64,000 bases of DNA from Clostridium drakei (GCF_000633595.2 NZ_JIBU02000001.1:145610-209609); one strand, 5' to 3'; shown: positions 27,130-36,295, counted from the first letter of the stretch. Notes: generated by a model from the sequence alone, not told the origin. A program made the numbers and translations.

Positions 27130-28212
27130 ATGAGAAATTTTAAAGGTTTTATGAATAAAATTATATTAATATTTACTATGGTTTTGATTTTTGGAGGGTT
27201 GGGATATAGTAATGTATACGCTGCTACTGTAGGACAATCATTAGTTCAACCAGAAGCAGGATGGAAAAGGGTGCAAGAAAGTGATTTAAATATAACTTAT
27301 ACAGGAAAATGGATATTAGACAACAATTCGAATATATATTCAGATGGAACACCTGCATATTCAGATGGAAAAGGGAAATATTGTACTAGTGATGCAAATA
27401 CATCAATAAAATTTAATATTATCTCTAATAAAATTAGAATTGTAGGCTTGTTAAGGCAATCAGGCTATTCAAGTAATACCATTATAAAAATTGATGGTAT
27501 TGAAGAAAAGTATACAGAAATTACCTCAAGTCCATATATAAATGCTGCTATTTTATATGAAAGAACCAATATTGATTATAAAGAGCATTTTGTTGAAATT
27601 AGAGGTGAATTAGGAAAATATACAACTTTAGATGCAATAGATATAGATTCATCAGGAATAATTAAGCCTTATAGTGAAAATATAACCACTAATGTTTCAA
27701 ATATATCATTAGATAAATCTACGGATAACTTACAAGTAGGACAGACAGATCAATTAACAGCAACAATAAAACCAGATAATGCAACAAATAAAAATGTAAA
27801 ATGGAAAAGTAGTGATGAATCAATAGCAACTGTAGATAAAAATGGAAAAGTGACAGCAATAAAAGAAGGAACAGCAACAATAACTGCAACGACAACTGAT
27901 GGTAGTAACTTAAGTGCCTTGTGTGTTGTTACTGTAATATCTAAGGGTACAACACCAACAAACCCAACTGATAATACTGGTAATGCAATATTAACTATAA
28001 CTATGACTAATGGAAATGTAAAATCATATACAGTACCTATGAGTAAAGTAAATGATTTTATAAGTTGGTATGACAATAGGGTGAGTGGAAGCACTGGAAA
28101 AGCTTATTATACATTTGATAAAACAGATAATTTACAACCCTTTAGTAAGAAAACTGAGTATATAATATTTGATAAAATATCATCTTATGAAGTAGATGAA
28201 TATACAAAATAA
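27130..28212 (+). CDS. Secreted protein with Big_2 domain
   Basis: 360 residues. Signal peptide ending near YAATVG, then a domain VGQSLVQPEAGWKRVQ that parallels the preceding protein, a bacterial Ig-like Big_2 domain (ISLDKSTDNLQVGQTDQLTA, KNVKWKSSDESIATVD, VTAIKEGTATITAT) and a C-terminal module (TITMTNGNVKSYTVPMSKV, KTEYIIFDKISSYEVDEYTK) found at the ends of various clostridial surface or phage-associated proteins. Lies 29 nt after 25979-27100 and is probably co-transcribed; the pair look like a duplicated N-terminal domain joined to different tails. Confidence 0.8.
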   Translation: MRNFKGFMNKIILIFTMVLIFGGLGYSNVYAATVGQSLVQPEAGWKRVQESDLNITYTGKWILDNNSNIYSDGTPAYSDGKGKYCTSDANTSIKFNIISNKIRIVGLLRQSGYSSNTIIKIDGIEEKYTEITSSPYINAAILYERTNIDYKEHFVEIRGELGKYTTLDAIDIDSSGIIKPYSENITTNVSNISLDKSTDNLQVGQTDQLTATIKPDNATNKNVKWKSSDESIATVDKNGKVTAIKEGTATITATTTDGSNLSALCVVTVISKGTTPTNPTDNTGNAILTITMTNGNVKSYTVPMSKVNDFISWYDNRVSGSTGKAYYTFDKTDNLQPFSKKTEYIIFDKISSYEVDEYTK

Positions 28213-28251
28213 ATGATATAATTATGATGTTAAGCATATATAATATCAACT

Positions 28252-28282
28252 GGCGTTTAGGTCTTAGGACTTAGGCGCCTTT
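28252..28282 (+). terminator. Terminator after the secreted protein pair
   Basis: GGCGTTTAGGTC / GACTTAGGCGCC, 12 pairs with three G-U wobbles, loop TTAG, then TTTACTATTT. Confidence 0.7.
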
Positions 28283-28326
28283 ACTATTTATAAAACAAAT
28301 AAACTAATTAATAATGAGGTGGTGAT

Positions 28327-28899
28327 ATGAATTCAGTTGAACCTATAAGATATATGCAATTAGTATATGATATAGAGGATTATTTAAAAGAAAAGAGTGA
28401 AAGAAATTATGTTTTATTTTTAATAGGAGTAAATACAGGGTTAAGAATATCAGATATATTAAAACTTAGAACTAGGGATATAAGAGATCCAAAGGGGAAC
28501 ATAAGAAAACATATTTCACTTCAAGAACAAAAAACTGGTAAGGATAAAAAGATAAAAATATCTGATGATATTAGACCAATACTAAGGGAATATTTGAAGG
28601 ATAAGAAAGAATATGAATACATAGTTAAAAGCAGCAAAGGCACAAATAAGCCAATAACTAGGCAACAAGCATATAGAATACTTAGTGAAATAGGTAAAAT
28701 GTTTGATATAGAAAATATGGGTTGTCATACATTAAGAAAGACTTTAGGATATCATTATTATAATAAAACTAAAGATATTGCAGCATTAATGGAACTATAT
28801 AATCATTCAAGTCCAGTTATAACACTTAGATATATTGGAATAAATCAGGATAAAAAAGATTTAATGATAGATAAATTAAGTTTTGTAAGAAAGCGTTAA
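28327..28899 (+). CDS. Tyrosine recombinase, catalytic domain only
   Basis: 190 residues. The catalytic set is complete: Arg40 in TGLRISD, Lys69 in QEQKTGK, His134 and Arg137 in CHTLRKT, His160 in YNHSS and Tyr169 in TLRYIG. The N-terminal core-binding domain of full integrases is missing. Such short recombinases are common in clostridial phages and plasmids. ATG with GAGGTGGTG upstream. Near phage remnants and downstream of a tRNA, but I found no repeat of the tRNA 3' end that would mark an attachment site. Confidence 0.88.
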   Translation: MNSVEPIRYMQLVYDIEDYLKEKSERNYVLFLIGVNTGLRISDILKLRTRDIRDPKGNIRKHISLQEQKTGKDKKIKISDDIRPILREYLKDKKEYEYIVKSSKGTNKPITRQQAYRILSEIGKMFDIENMGCHTLRKTLGYHYYNKTKDIAALMELYNHSSPVITLRYIGINQDKKDLMIDKLSFVRKR

Positions 28900-29362
28900 A
28901 AAACGGAAGGATTTTTTTATTTAATTACAAATGTGTCATAAAAAAGTGAATGTAACATAGGTGGACAAAAATAAAGGGTATATATAAGTAGAAAAAAATT
29001 TTTTAGTAAGTAGAAAAAAATTTTTTAGGATGTTACAAAATTAATAAAACGTAACATTTCAAAATAGAAAACAAATAAAAATCTGAATTTATCATAAAAC
29101 TATGGTAAATTTATACATTGAAAGAAACAGTTAATCTGTAAATTTAAATGTATAGGCATCCTTTAAAAATTCAATAATACGTAATTAAAAATGAACTTTA
29201 TGGTTCATATAAGAAAATATTAAATATTCATGATGAAATATGATATAAATAGTAAAAATACAAATATATAAAGTGTGCAAAAATGTCTATTTTAATTGCC
29301 TCTATTTTAATATTGCTATACTTGATAAATTTAAGTATATTCCACTTAAGGGGGAGATTATA
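28900..29362. other. AT-rich intergenic stretch with 22-bp tandem repeat
   Basis: No gene is supported. Contains two tandem copies of a 22-bp unit (28986-29007, 29008-29029), each including a short A-run joined to a T-run. No hairpin with a T-run and no clear promoter stands out. Confidence 0.5.
28986..29029. repeat. Two tandem 22-bp copies
   Basis: Unit begins AAGTAGAAAAAAATTTTTT; the two copies differ only in the last base. Confidence 0.8.
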
Positions 29363-29524
29363 ATAGAGCAATTAAAGAAATTAGAAATACTAATAGAAGA
29401 ATTAAGGGCACAATTATATGATATTATTAATAAAAAAAATGGAGACTTATTAAGTCCAGAGGTAGTGACAGCTAGTAAAATGTTAGACTCGGCATTAAAT
29501 ACATATATAGAATTAATCAAGTGA
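29363..29524 (+). CDS. Spo0E-like phosphatase with apparent ATA start
   Basis: About 53 residues. Helical pair with the Spo0E pattern: LIEELRAQLYDIINKK, then TASKMLDSALNTYIEL, corresponding to the usual SQ-x-LD-x-x-I/L-x-x-Y. Family members dephosphorylate Spo0A~P and hold back sporulation. A strong site GGGGGAG (29350-29356) is followed 6 nt later by ATA GAG CAA at 29363, where ATG would be expected. An upstream in-frame GTG at 29273 has no ribosome site. Either ATA/ATT is used, or the gene has lost its start. Confidence 0.55.
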   Translation: MEQLKKLEILIEELRAQLYDIINKKNGDLLSPEVVTASKMLDSALNTYIELIK

Positions 29525-29718
29525 TTATTAAACTGAGGTGAAGATATCAGCGATGGTAGTGATCGGATAAATGAAAATAAGTACTTAGAGTAATTTAGGT
29601 GTTTTTTAATATTTATTATATTTATTAAATATCGTTTATAAAACTGGATAAATGCTTGCATTGATTTATCATGTAATAAAAATATAATTATTTTTATAAG
29701 AATTTTATGACAAAGTTT

Positions 29719-29742
29719 CAAGCCTGCCAAATGGCAGGCTTG
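29719..29742. terminator. GC-rich hairpin downstream of the minus-strand secreted gene
   Basis: CAAGCCTGCC / GGCAGGCTTG, 10-bp perfect stem, loop AAAT. T-richness is modest on both sides. It lies 55 nt beyond the stop of the gene at 29797. Confidence 0.6.
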
Positions 29743-29796
29743 TTAATTGTATATTTAATTATGCTATGTTTAGAATAAGGTTTCATATATAGTATT

Positions 29797-30201
29797 TTAT
29801 TTATAAACTGTTTTTGAACCTATTGAGTCACCATTAGCATAAAAATGTACTACAGCATATGTCCAATGTCTATCTGTTCCACAGCCATATGACATTCCTG
29901 AACTTGAGCGTTCGCGATGTTGGAATTTATCTACATCACGACCATTTTCATCATAAAAGTTTATGACAACTTCATATAGAGCGGAAGAATAATTTGAATT
30001 CATATTTATATATACATTGCCATTTCTTACATATGCATCACAAGTAAAATTGTTACTTGCATATAATTTATTTGTAATAGTGTTACTGGAGTTTTGAATA
30101 TTACTTTTTATAGGTGCAGCTTGTACACTTGAAAAGGCTAAATTAGAAGCTACTATAGCTCCACATAAAACAGGTCCTAAAAATTTAATTTTTTTGTTCA
30201 T
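29797..30201 (-). CDS. Small secreted protein of unknown function
   Basis: 134 residues. Signal peptide MNKKIKFLGPVLCGAIVASN continuing to an AXA site near SVQAA, so the mature part is about 105 residues. It is rich in Tyr, Asn and Ser, with two cysteines (FTCDAYV, YGCGTDRH) that could form a disulphide. No family recognised. AAAGGATTGATT precedes ATG on the minus strand. It stands alone and divergent from its neighbours in the accessory region. Confidence 0.75.
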   Translation of the reverse strand: MNKKIKFLGPVLCGAIVASNLAFSSVQAAPIKSNIQNSSNTITNKLYASNNFTCDAYVRNGNVYINMNSNYSSALYEVVINFYDENGRDVDKFQHRERSSSGMSYGCGTDRHWTYAVVHFYANGDSIGSKTVYK

Positions 30202-30757
30202 AAAATCAATCCTTTCGTGATTAAAATATTTGTATGTTTTTGGTTTATATTATATATAATACAACTTTTTATAAAAAATGTAAAACATTACTTTAAGTCA
30301 TAATTTTACATATAAAGTCAATTAATGTTTAATAATTAGAGTTAATTTGAGGTTATTATATACTATTCGAATGTATTGTAAATAATTGGCATTAAAGAGC
30401 TGAATTTATTAAATTATACATGTTAAAAGATAAAACAATAAGTGCTTTTGAATAAAATTAAGGAACTTGGTTATGAATAAATAAAAACAAGAAATTGGAT
30501 ATAATTAACATTAATTGTATTATAGGTGAAAATCATAGGTTCTTAAAAGTGAAATGTATAGAATGATATTGTTTAGTAAATTCAATAAATTAGATAAAAA
30601 TTTTAATAAATGCTATATAATAATTATTAATAGTAAGATAAAACTTAGCGAAAAAATAATAATTTTTATTTTATTATAATTTAGTAGATTTTGTTTTAAG
30701 TAGGAATTAACTAGGAATAATATTGAAGATTATTTAAATTTAAAAGAGGTGTAACAC
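30202..30757. other. AT-rich intergenic stretch
   Basis: About 550 nt with no supported gene on either strand. The left end holds the minus-strand promoter region of the small secreted protein. I see no repeat, tRNA or strong hairpin in the rest. Confidence 0.5.
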
Positions 30758-30922
30758 ATGAAGGTTGGAGATATAGTACAAATACAAGATGAAAATGAAT
30801 GGAAAGGATTATATGGAGTAGTAGAATATGTAACAGTAGGAATATCGCATATATTTTGTGTTCAGAATCCATGTTATTTATATGTAGCTAAAAAGGATAA
30901 TAATATAAAAATTATAAAATAA
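30758..30922 (+). CDS. Small protein of 54 residues
   Basis: Starts MKVGDIVQIQDENEWKGLYG, with AAAGAGGTG as ribosome site 7 nt before the ATG. The KVGD-V-x-I beginning and high beta content suggest a small SH3-like or phage-type fold, but I do not recognise a family. A terminator follows 28 nt later, so it is probably a one-gene transcript. Confidence 0.6.
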   Translation: MKVGDIVQIQDENEWKGLYGVVEYVTVGISHIFCVQNPCYLYVAKKDNNIKIIK

Positions 30923-30950
30923 AGTATAGTTTAATATAGCTAATATTATA

Positions 30951-30979
30951 GGACACTCTGTAGGTAGAGTGTTCTTTTG
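30951..30979 (+). terminator. Terminator after the 54-residue protein gene
   Basis: GGACACTCT / AGAGTGTTC, 6-nt loop, followed by TTTTG. Confidence 0.7.
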
Positions 30980-31092
30980 TATAAAAATATAAAAAATAAA
31001 ATAGAAAAAGATTGAAAATTTAGAAAATATAGAATATAATAAAAATAGAAATATTATAGTAAAATGGCAAAAATATATAGGGAGGTGTAGCC

Positions 31093-31281
31093 ATGAAAAA
31101 TATACAAAAATATGAATATTTGCTTACTGAAATTGACAATATGAGAAAGTATATGTATGTTATTATTGAAAGAGGAGTAGGCCTAACCGATGATGAAATG
31201 CTTGAAATAAGTCAAAGGATCGATTCCTTATTAAATGACTACAATAAACTTATACACAATAAAAATGCACAAGTTGCTTAA
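31093..31281 (+). CDS. Spo0E-like sporulation phosphatase
   Basis: 62 residues with the full Spo0E signature: IDNMRKYMYVIIERGVGL, DDEMLEISQRIDSLLNDY (SQ-x-x-D-x-L-L-x-x-Y). Expected to dephosphorylate Spo0A~P in the cytoplasm. AGGGAGGTG lies before ATG. A second, start-defective relative is at 29363. A terminator follows at 31336. Confidence 0.85.
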   Translation: MKNIQKYEYLLTEIDNMRKYMYVIIERGVGLTDDEMLEISQRIDSLLNDYNKLIHNKNAQVA

Positions 31282-31335
31282 GCTATATATGGGGAATTTG
31301 GAGTATTCTAAAAAATAAAATATTGTTTATATTAG

Positions 31336-31371
31336 ATAAGCATTTGTAGAAATACTGATGCTTATTTATTT
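31336..31371 (+). terminator. Terminator after the Spo0E-like gene
   Basis: ATAAGCAT (31336-31343) pairs with ATGCTTAT (31358-31365), further weak pairs inside, then T-rich DNA. Confidence 0.6.
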
Positions 31372-31529
31372 TTAAAATATAACTAAAGGCAAATTTGAAA
31401 CAGGAATTAATTTAGAAATTTAAAGTATCCATGCAGTTTTTGTGTAAAAAATAGTAAATATTTTAATTTATATGTATAAGTTGTATAATATATATTATAC
31501 TTATAATAAATTACATAGGAGGGAAAAAT

Positions 31530-32366
31530 ATGTTGTCACCAGTTGTTAAAAATACAATATTTGACTCTTTAAATGCTTCGTTACAATACATAGATATACT
31601 TTTTGATCATCATGTAACTATTTATATTACTGATACAGAAAAAATTTTGAAAATACTTTGTAGTGACAAATTAAGTTTAAGTAGTAAAGAAGGAGATCCA
31701 ACACCTAAAGCAGGTGCTCCAGGAAAGGCGTTAAAGTCTGGAAAACCAGTAATAGAAATTCTTCCTAAAGAATTATATGGAGTACCTTTTAGATCATATT
31801 CCATTCCAATTAAAGATGACAATAATAATGTGATTGGTCTTTTGTTAGCAGCAGAAAGTCTTGAAAATATGGATAGTGTACTAACTCTTTCTGAAAATGT
31901 ATCAAGTTCTCTTAAAAAAATGTCTTTGGCAAGCAATGATATTTGTGAAGAAATTCAAAAAATAGTTAATTCAAATTCCAATACTTATGATGCACTGAAT
32001 AAGGCTAATAATAATGTTGAAGATACTAATGAAATTTTGAAATTTATACAAGGTGTTTCGAGTCAAACTAATCTTTTAGGACTAAATGCAGCTATTGAGG
32101 CTTCAAGAGCAGGAGATAATGGAAAGGGCTTTGGTGTAGTTGCGCAAGAAATAAGAAAATTGTCTAAATCAAGTAGTGAATCAGTTAAGAAAATTGATAC
32201 TGTTTTAAAAGAAATTACTAGCTCAATGGAACTTGTTACTAATGGTATAAATAAATCAAATTCAAATTTTGAAGCGGCAAGTAGTGCAATAGAGGAAATA
32301 ACTTCATCTATTCAAGAATTATCTTCAACTGCTGAAATATTAAAAGAACTAGCTAAAAAAATTTAA
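31530..32366 (+). CDS. Soluble short methyl-accepting chemotaxis-type protein
   Basis: 278 residues, no membrane segment. Residues 1 to about 115 form a small sensor-like domain ([35 protein letters not shown]); residues about 120-278 are a short MCP signalling hairpin with the tip [17 protein letters not shown] and [15 protein letters not shown]. Chemoreceptors of this kind dock to CheW/CheA in the cytoplasm. The N-terminal part resembles domains seen in clostridial soluble receptors; its ligand is not known. AGGAGGG lies before ATG. No chemotaxis kinase genes are nearby. Confidence 0.85.
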   Translation: MLSPVVKNTIFDSLNASLQYIDILFDHHVTIYITDTEKILKILCSDKLSLSSKEGDPTPKAGAPGKALKSGKPVIEILPKELYGVPFRSYSIPIKDDNNNVIGLLLAAESLENMDSVLTLSENVSSSLKKMSLASNDICEEIQKIVNSNSNTYDALNKANNNVEDTNEILKFIQGVSSQTNLLGLNAAIEASRAGDNGKGFGVVAQEIRKLSKSSSESVKKIDTVLKEITSSMELVTNGINKSNSNFEAASSAIEEITSSIQELSSTAEILKELAKKI

Positions 32367-32554
32367 ATACATTAATTATAGAAGACAGTGGAGTAAAATT
32401 AATCAAAATTGATTTTTGTATAAAAAGCGTAAGGCCTATACTTTCACTTGTTAATATAATATCTTTCATATGGTTTAAAGAAAAAATGTGATATAATAAC
32501 CATTAGTTGAATAAAAATGGCACAATATGATCAATAAACCAGGGGGGAATATCA

Positions 32555-33217
32555 ATGGTAAATATGTTATTTAGTTTATATAACTTTAATGAAAAATGGG
32601 CAAAAAATATCGTATCAAAGTATATAAACTCTAATAATAGAGTTCTGATAATTCCATTTTCTTTTGATGAAGATGTAAAAAGTGATATGGAATGGCAGAG
32701 TGAATTTAATAAATACAAAGGAAGGCATTACAAAGTTATAGAGAAAACGTTCTCGAGCTATGGAGTTAGTGGGAAAAATATAAAATGTATAAATTATTTT
32801 AAAGATACTAAGGAAAGTGCAAAAGATAAAATAAAAGATAGTGATGTAATATTTTTCACTGGAGGCTTGCCTGATAAAATGATGTACAGGCTAAGTGAGT
32901 TTGATTTAATAAATGAAATCGAAAACTTTAAAGGTATAATTATTGGAAGTAGTGCTGGTGCAATGATACAGATAAAAGATTATCATATTACTCCAGATGA
33001 AGACTATAATACATTTTCATATAATAAAGGGTTAAATTTTATTAAAAATTTTGATATTGAAGTACATTATGAAGGCACAGAAACACAGGAAAAGTACATA
33101 AATAAGGTACTAAATGAAAAATCAGATACAGTGTATGCAATTAAAAATACTGGAGGAATAATTATTGATAATAATGTAACTACATTATTAGGAGATACAT
33201 GTAAATTCAATAGATAG
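32555..33217 (+). CDS. Peptidase S51 (dipeptidase E)-like protein
   Basis: 220 residues. Nucleophile elbow IIIGSSAGAMIQI with Ser133, preceded by VIFFTGGLPDKMM, as in S51 peptidases and class I amidotransferase-like folds. Family members cleave N-terminal aspartyl dipeptides; the substrate here is unknown. AGGGGGGA lies 8-10 nt before ATG. Monocistronic; a terminator follows at 33265. Confidence 0.82.
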   Translation: MVNMLFSLYNFNEKWAKNIVSKYINSNNRVLIIPFSFDEDVKSDMEWQSEFNKYKGRHYKVIEKTFSSYGVSGKNIKCINYFKDTKESAKDKIKDSDVIFFTGGLPDKMMYRLSEFDLINEIENFKGIIIGSSAGAMIQIKDYHITPDEDYNTFSYNKGLNFIKNFDIEVHYEGTETQEKYINKVLNEKSDTVYAIKNTGGIIIDNNVTTLLGDTCKFNR

Positions 33218-33264
33218 CTTAAAATTTTTTATTTGATATAAAATAGGTTTTTAGAATTCTATAA

Positions 33265-33296
33265 ATAAAGCACTTGGTTAATGCCAGGTGCTTTAT
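33265..33296 (+). terminator. Terminator upstream of small RNA copy B
   Basis: AATAAAGCACTTGG / CCAGGTGCTTTATT, 14 pairs with one G-U wobble, short loop. The right arm CAGGTGCTTTATTCAT is shared with copy A's leading hairpin. Confidence 0.75.
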
Positions 33297-33350
33297 TCAT
33301 AGGATATTAAAAAAATATATACTAACATGTAACAAATATTAAACAATATC

Positions 33351-33489
33351 GTAACAATTATTTTATATAATAATAATTGTCCTAAGGAAATAGACCTTAG
33401 AGGAAAATTTTAAAATATAATAAGTCTCCCCTTATTATAGATATAGTTTGTTTCAGGTAAGCACTAGTGAAAGACACTAGTGCTTATTT
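33351..33489 (+). ncRNA. Candidate small RNA, copy B (C-rich loop)
   Basis: Matches copy A (25418-25557) at roughly 120 of 140 positions in a hand alignment. The stems CTAAGG/CCTTAG, ATAATAAG/CTTATTAT and AAGCACTAGTG/CACTAGTGCTT are kept; differences fall in loops (TCTCCC instead of TCCCC), and one terminator pair is T-A here and T-G in copy A. No open frame. Lies 95 nt before the PhoH start but has its own terminator, so it is a stand-alone RNA rather than a leader. Confidence 0.65.
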
Positions 33490-33583
33490 GAATTAATATA
33501 ATAAAAGTGTATTTCAATAAATTTTAATACATTTATAAAATGTAGTGAATATAATAGTAGTAATGGAGAAGGGAGGAGTAATT

Positions 33584-34960
33584 TTGAAGAGAACCTATAT
33601 CTTGGACACAAATGTTATTCTGTATTCACCAGGGGCTATTTTTACTTTTGGGGATAATGATGTAATTATACCTGAAATAGTATTAGAAGAATTAGATAGC
33701 TTTAAAAAACAAAAGAACGACCTAGGTGCTAATGCTAGACATGCAGCTAGAATTATAGATAGACTTAGAAGACAGGGAAAGCTTAATGAAGGAGTTAGTA
33801 TCCCAGGAGGGGGAAAATTGAAGGTAGAAATGAATCATTATGATACTGAAATACCTCCATGCTGGGATAAAAATAAGGCAGACAATCGAATAATACAGAT
33901 TTGTAAAGCTCTTAAGGAACAAGGAGAAGATGTATGCCTTATTACAAAAGATACTTTTGAGAGAATTAAAGCAGATATTGTTGGTATAGATGTGGAGGAT
34001 TTTTATGAAAAGGTAGTACCGGAAAATGAAGATCAATATACAGGAAGAATTGATGTTTACGCTTCAAATGAAAAAATATCAGAATTTTATCATAATAAAT
34101 TTATAGAAATAAAGGATGTTTTATGTTATGAAGAGACACAAGGGAAATATGTTGTACCTAACTTTTATACTAATCAATTTGTTATAATTCACTGCAGTGA
34201 AAATCCTAGGCAAACAGCATTAGGAAGATTTAATGGTGATAAAATAGTAAATTTGAATTACAAGGAAAATATTTTTTTCGGTATTAATCCAAGAAATGTA
34301 GGACAGAAATTCATGATGGAGGCATTGTTTACAGATGCAGATAAAGCTCCTTTAGTGATAGTAAAGGGGCCAGCAGGTACAGCTAAAACTTTATTTTCTT
34401 TAGCGGTTGGACTTCACAAGATTATGGAGTGTAATACTAATCAATATAGAAGAATTCTTGTATGCAGGCCCAATGTCACTATGGATGAAGATATAGGATT
34501 TTTACCTGGTACAGAAGAGGAGAAAATAGCACCTTTTATGAGGCCAATATTTGACAATTTGGAAATATTAGTAGATTCAAATGAAAAACAGAGATATAAA
34601 AATGAAAAGGAATTAGCAGATAAAATTAAAGAACTTTTTGATAGAAGAATTATAACTACAGAGGCTGTAGCTTATTTAAGAGGAAGATCTATAGTTAAAA
34701 ACTGGGTAATTGTAGATGAAGCACAAAATTTAACACCAAAGCAGGTTAAAGCGATTATAACAAGAGTAGGTGAAGGAACAAAGCTTATATTAATAGGAGA
34801 CCCAGATCAAATAGATCAACCATTCCTGGATTCAAGATCAAATGGACTTTGTTATGCTTCGGAAAAAATGAAAGGTAGTAATTTATGTTATCAAATAACA
34901 ATGAATTACAATGAATGTGAAAGATCACCACTATCATATGAGGCTTCAAAAAGATTATAA
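33584..34960 (+). CDS. phoH: PhoH-family ATPase with N-terminal PIN domain
   Basis: 458 residues. Residues 1 to about 130 are a PIN-like nuclease domain (YILDTNVILYSPGAI; VIPEIVLEELDSFK with the acidic residues), residues about 240-458 the PhoH ATPase (VKGPAGTAKTLFSLA, WVIVDEAQNLTPKQ, GDPDQID). PIN-PhoH proteins are linked to RNA degradation and helicase activity. TTG at 33584, with GGGAGGAG 6 nt upstream, is preferred to upstream ATGs. Ends before a terminator at 34973. Confidence 0.93.
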   Translation: MKRTYILDTNVILYSPGAIFTFGDNDVIIPEIVLEELDSFKKQKNDLGANARHAARIIDRLRRQGKLNEGVSIPGGGKLKVEMNHYDTEIPPCWDKNKADNRIIQICKALKEQGEDVCLITKDTFERIKADIVGIDVEDFYEKVVPENEDQYTGRIDVYASNEKISEFYHNKFIEIKDVLCYEETQGKYVVPNFYTNQFVIIHCSENPRQTALGRFNGDKIVNLNYKENIFFGINPRNVGQKFMMEALFTDADKAPLVIVKGPAGTAKTLFSLAVGLHKIMECNTNQYRRILVCRPNVTMDEDIGFLPGTEEEKIAPFMRPIFDNLEILVDSNEKQRYKNEKELADKIKELFDRRIITTEAVAYLRGRSIVKNWVIVDEAQNLTPKQVKAIITRVGEGTKLILIGDPDQIDQPFLDSRSNGLCYASEKMKGSNLCYQITMNYNECERSPLSYEASKRL

Positions 34961-34972
34961 TGATTTAAATAG

Positions 34973-34993
34973 GCGGAGTTAATCCGCTTTTTT
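34973..34993 (+). terminator. Terminator after phoH
   Basis: GCGGA / TCCGC stem, 5-nt loop, then a run of seven T. After it, about 260 nt up to the next gene show nothing else. Confidence 0.75.
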
Positions 34994-35252
34994 TATAAGA
35001 AATTTTATTCACTTGAAACGTATTCAAATAAGAGTACATGTCAATAATTTTATATGTAAACATAATTTAGAAATTGATCATGAATTTATAAAGAATGGAG
35101 CAAAACAATTTTTAGAAAATCCTTAACATATTCAAAATTTAATTTTTATTAACATCTTTTATGACCTATTTATAATTATTTCTATTTAAAAAATATATCA
35201 TTTATTGTACAATATTGAGAGATGTAATTTTAGAAAGGAAAGGTTTTTGTAT

Positions 35253-36260
35253 ATGAACAAAAGAAAAACAAATGGTAAAAGGGGGAAATCCATTTGGAAG
35301 TTGGTTATAGGGTTTTTAATATTTGAAGTATTATTCACTGGAATAACTGCTCCTCTTTTAATATTTTATGGGCCATTTAAAAATGTAAAAAAAACTATAG
35401 TTGAATCTGCAATGACAACACTTAGTCATCAATATATTGCTAAGTTTTTTTTATCTGATGATGAAATTAATAAAATTTTGGGAGAAAATACTATAGACAA
35501 TATTCAACAAGATAATGTTTCTCAGTTAAAGTTTGAAAATAAACATGATAGCAGCATAGAAAGAGAAGAAGTTAGTGATGGAAGAAAATTTAACGGATAT
35601 ATTCTTATCATTCATGATCCTACAAGAGTAAAAGTAGGGTATAGTAAGAAGTTAGGTGTAGCTGGTGAGTTAACTAGCCAAATAGCAAAGGATAACAATG
35701 CTGTAGCAGCAATTAATGGTGGTGGATTTACAGATAGCTCTTCAGGTGATAGTAAGTGGACAGGGACTGGTGGAAAACCTGTTGGAATACTTATGAGTGG
35801 TGGAAAAGAAGTGTATAATGACGTATCAGATGAAGATAAGGAAATGGAAGTAATGGCAATGACTAGTAAAGGGGAACTTTTGGTAGGCTCACACAGCTTG
35901 TCAGAAATGAAGTCACTTGGCGTTACAGAGGCTATCTCCTTTGGTCCTGCATTGGTTGTAAATGGAAAGGGAACTATAAAATCTGGTGATGGCGGATGGG
36001 GAATAGCTCCAAGAACTGCCATAGGACAGAGGAAAGATGGAGCTATATTATTTTTGGTTATAGATGGAAGGCAAACAAAAAGTGTAGGTGCAACATTGAA
36101 AGATGTTCAGAATATAATGCTTGAATATGGTGCATTAAATGCTACAAATTTGGATGGAGGTTCTTCATCAACTATGTACTATGAAGGTGAAGTAATAAAT
36201 AATCCATGTGACCCTTTAGGAGAAAGATCTGTACCTTCTGCTGTTTATGTTAAACATTAA
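35253..36260 (+). CDS. Membrane-anchored phosphodiester glycosidase-domain protein (NAGPA/DUF2233)
   Basis: 335 residues: Lys/Arg-rich start, one N-terminal membrane helix (LVIGFLIFEVLFTGITAPL), an external linker, then from about residue 125 a phosphodiester glycosidase domain (AAINGGGFTD, FLVIDGRQTKSVG, NLDGGSSSTMYYEGE near the end). Related proteins act on cell-surface glycan phosphodiesters; a cell-wall role is inferred. ATG at 35253 with GGAAAGG upstream. Spaced 35 nt from the next gene, likely one operon. Confidence 0.88.
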   Translation: MNKRKTNGKRGKSIWKLVIGFLIFEVLFTGITAPLLIFYGPFKNVKKTIVESAMTTLSHQYIAKFFLSDDEINKILGENTIDNIQQDNVSQLKFENKHDSSIEREEVSDGRKFNGYILIIHDPTRVKVGYSKKLGVAGELTSQIAKDNNAVAAINGGGFTDSSSGDSKWTGTGGKPVGILMSGGKEVYNDVSDEDKEMEVMAMTSKGELLVGSHSLSEMKSLGVTEAISFGPALVVNGKGTIKSGDGGWGIAPRTAIGQRKDGAILFLVIDGRQTKSVGATLKDVQNIMLEYGALNATNLDGGSSSTMYYEGEVINNPCDPLGERSVPSAVYVKH

Positions 36261-36295
36261 AGTACACTAGATAAGTATTAGAAGGAGAGTGCTCA

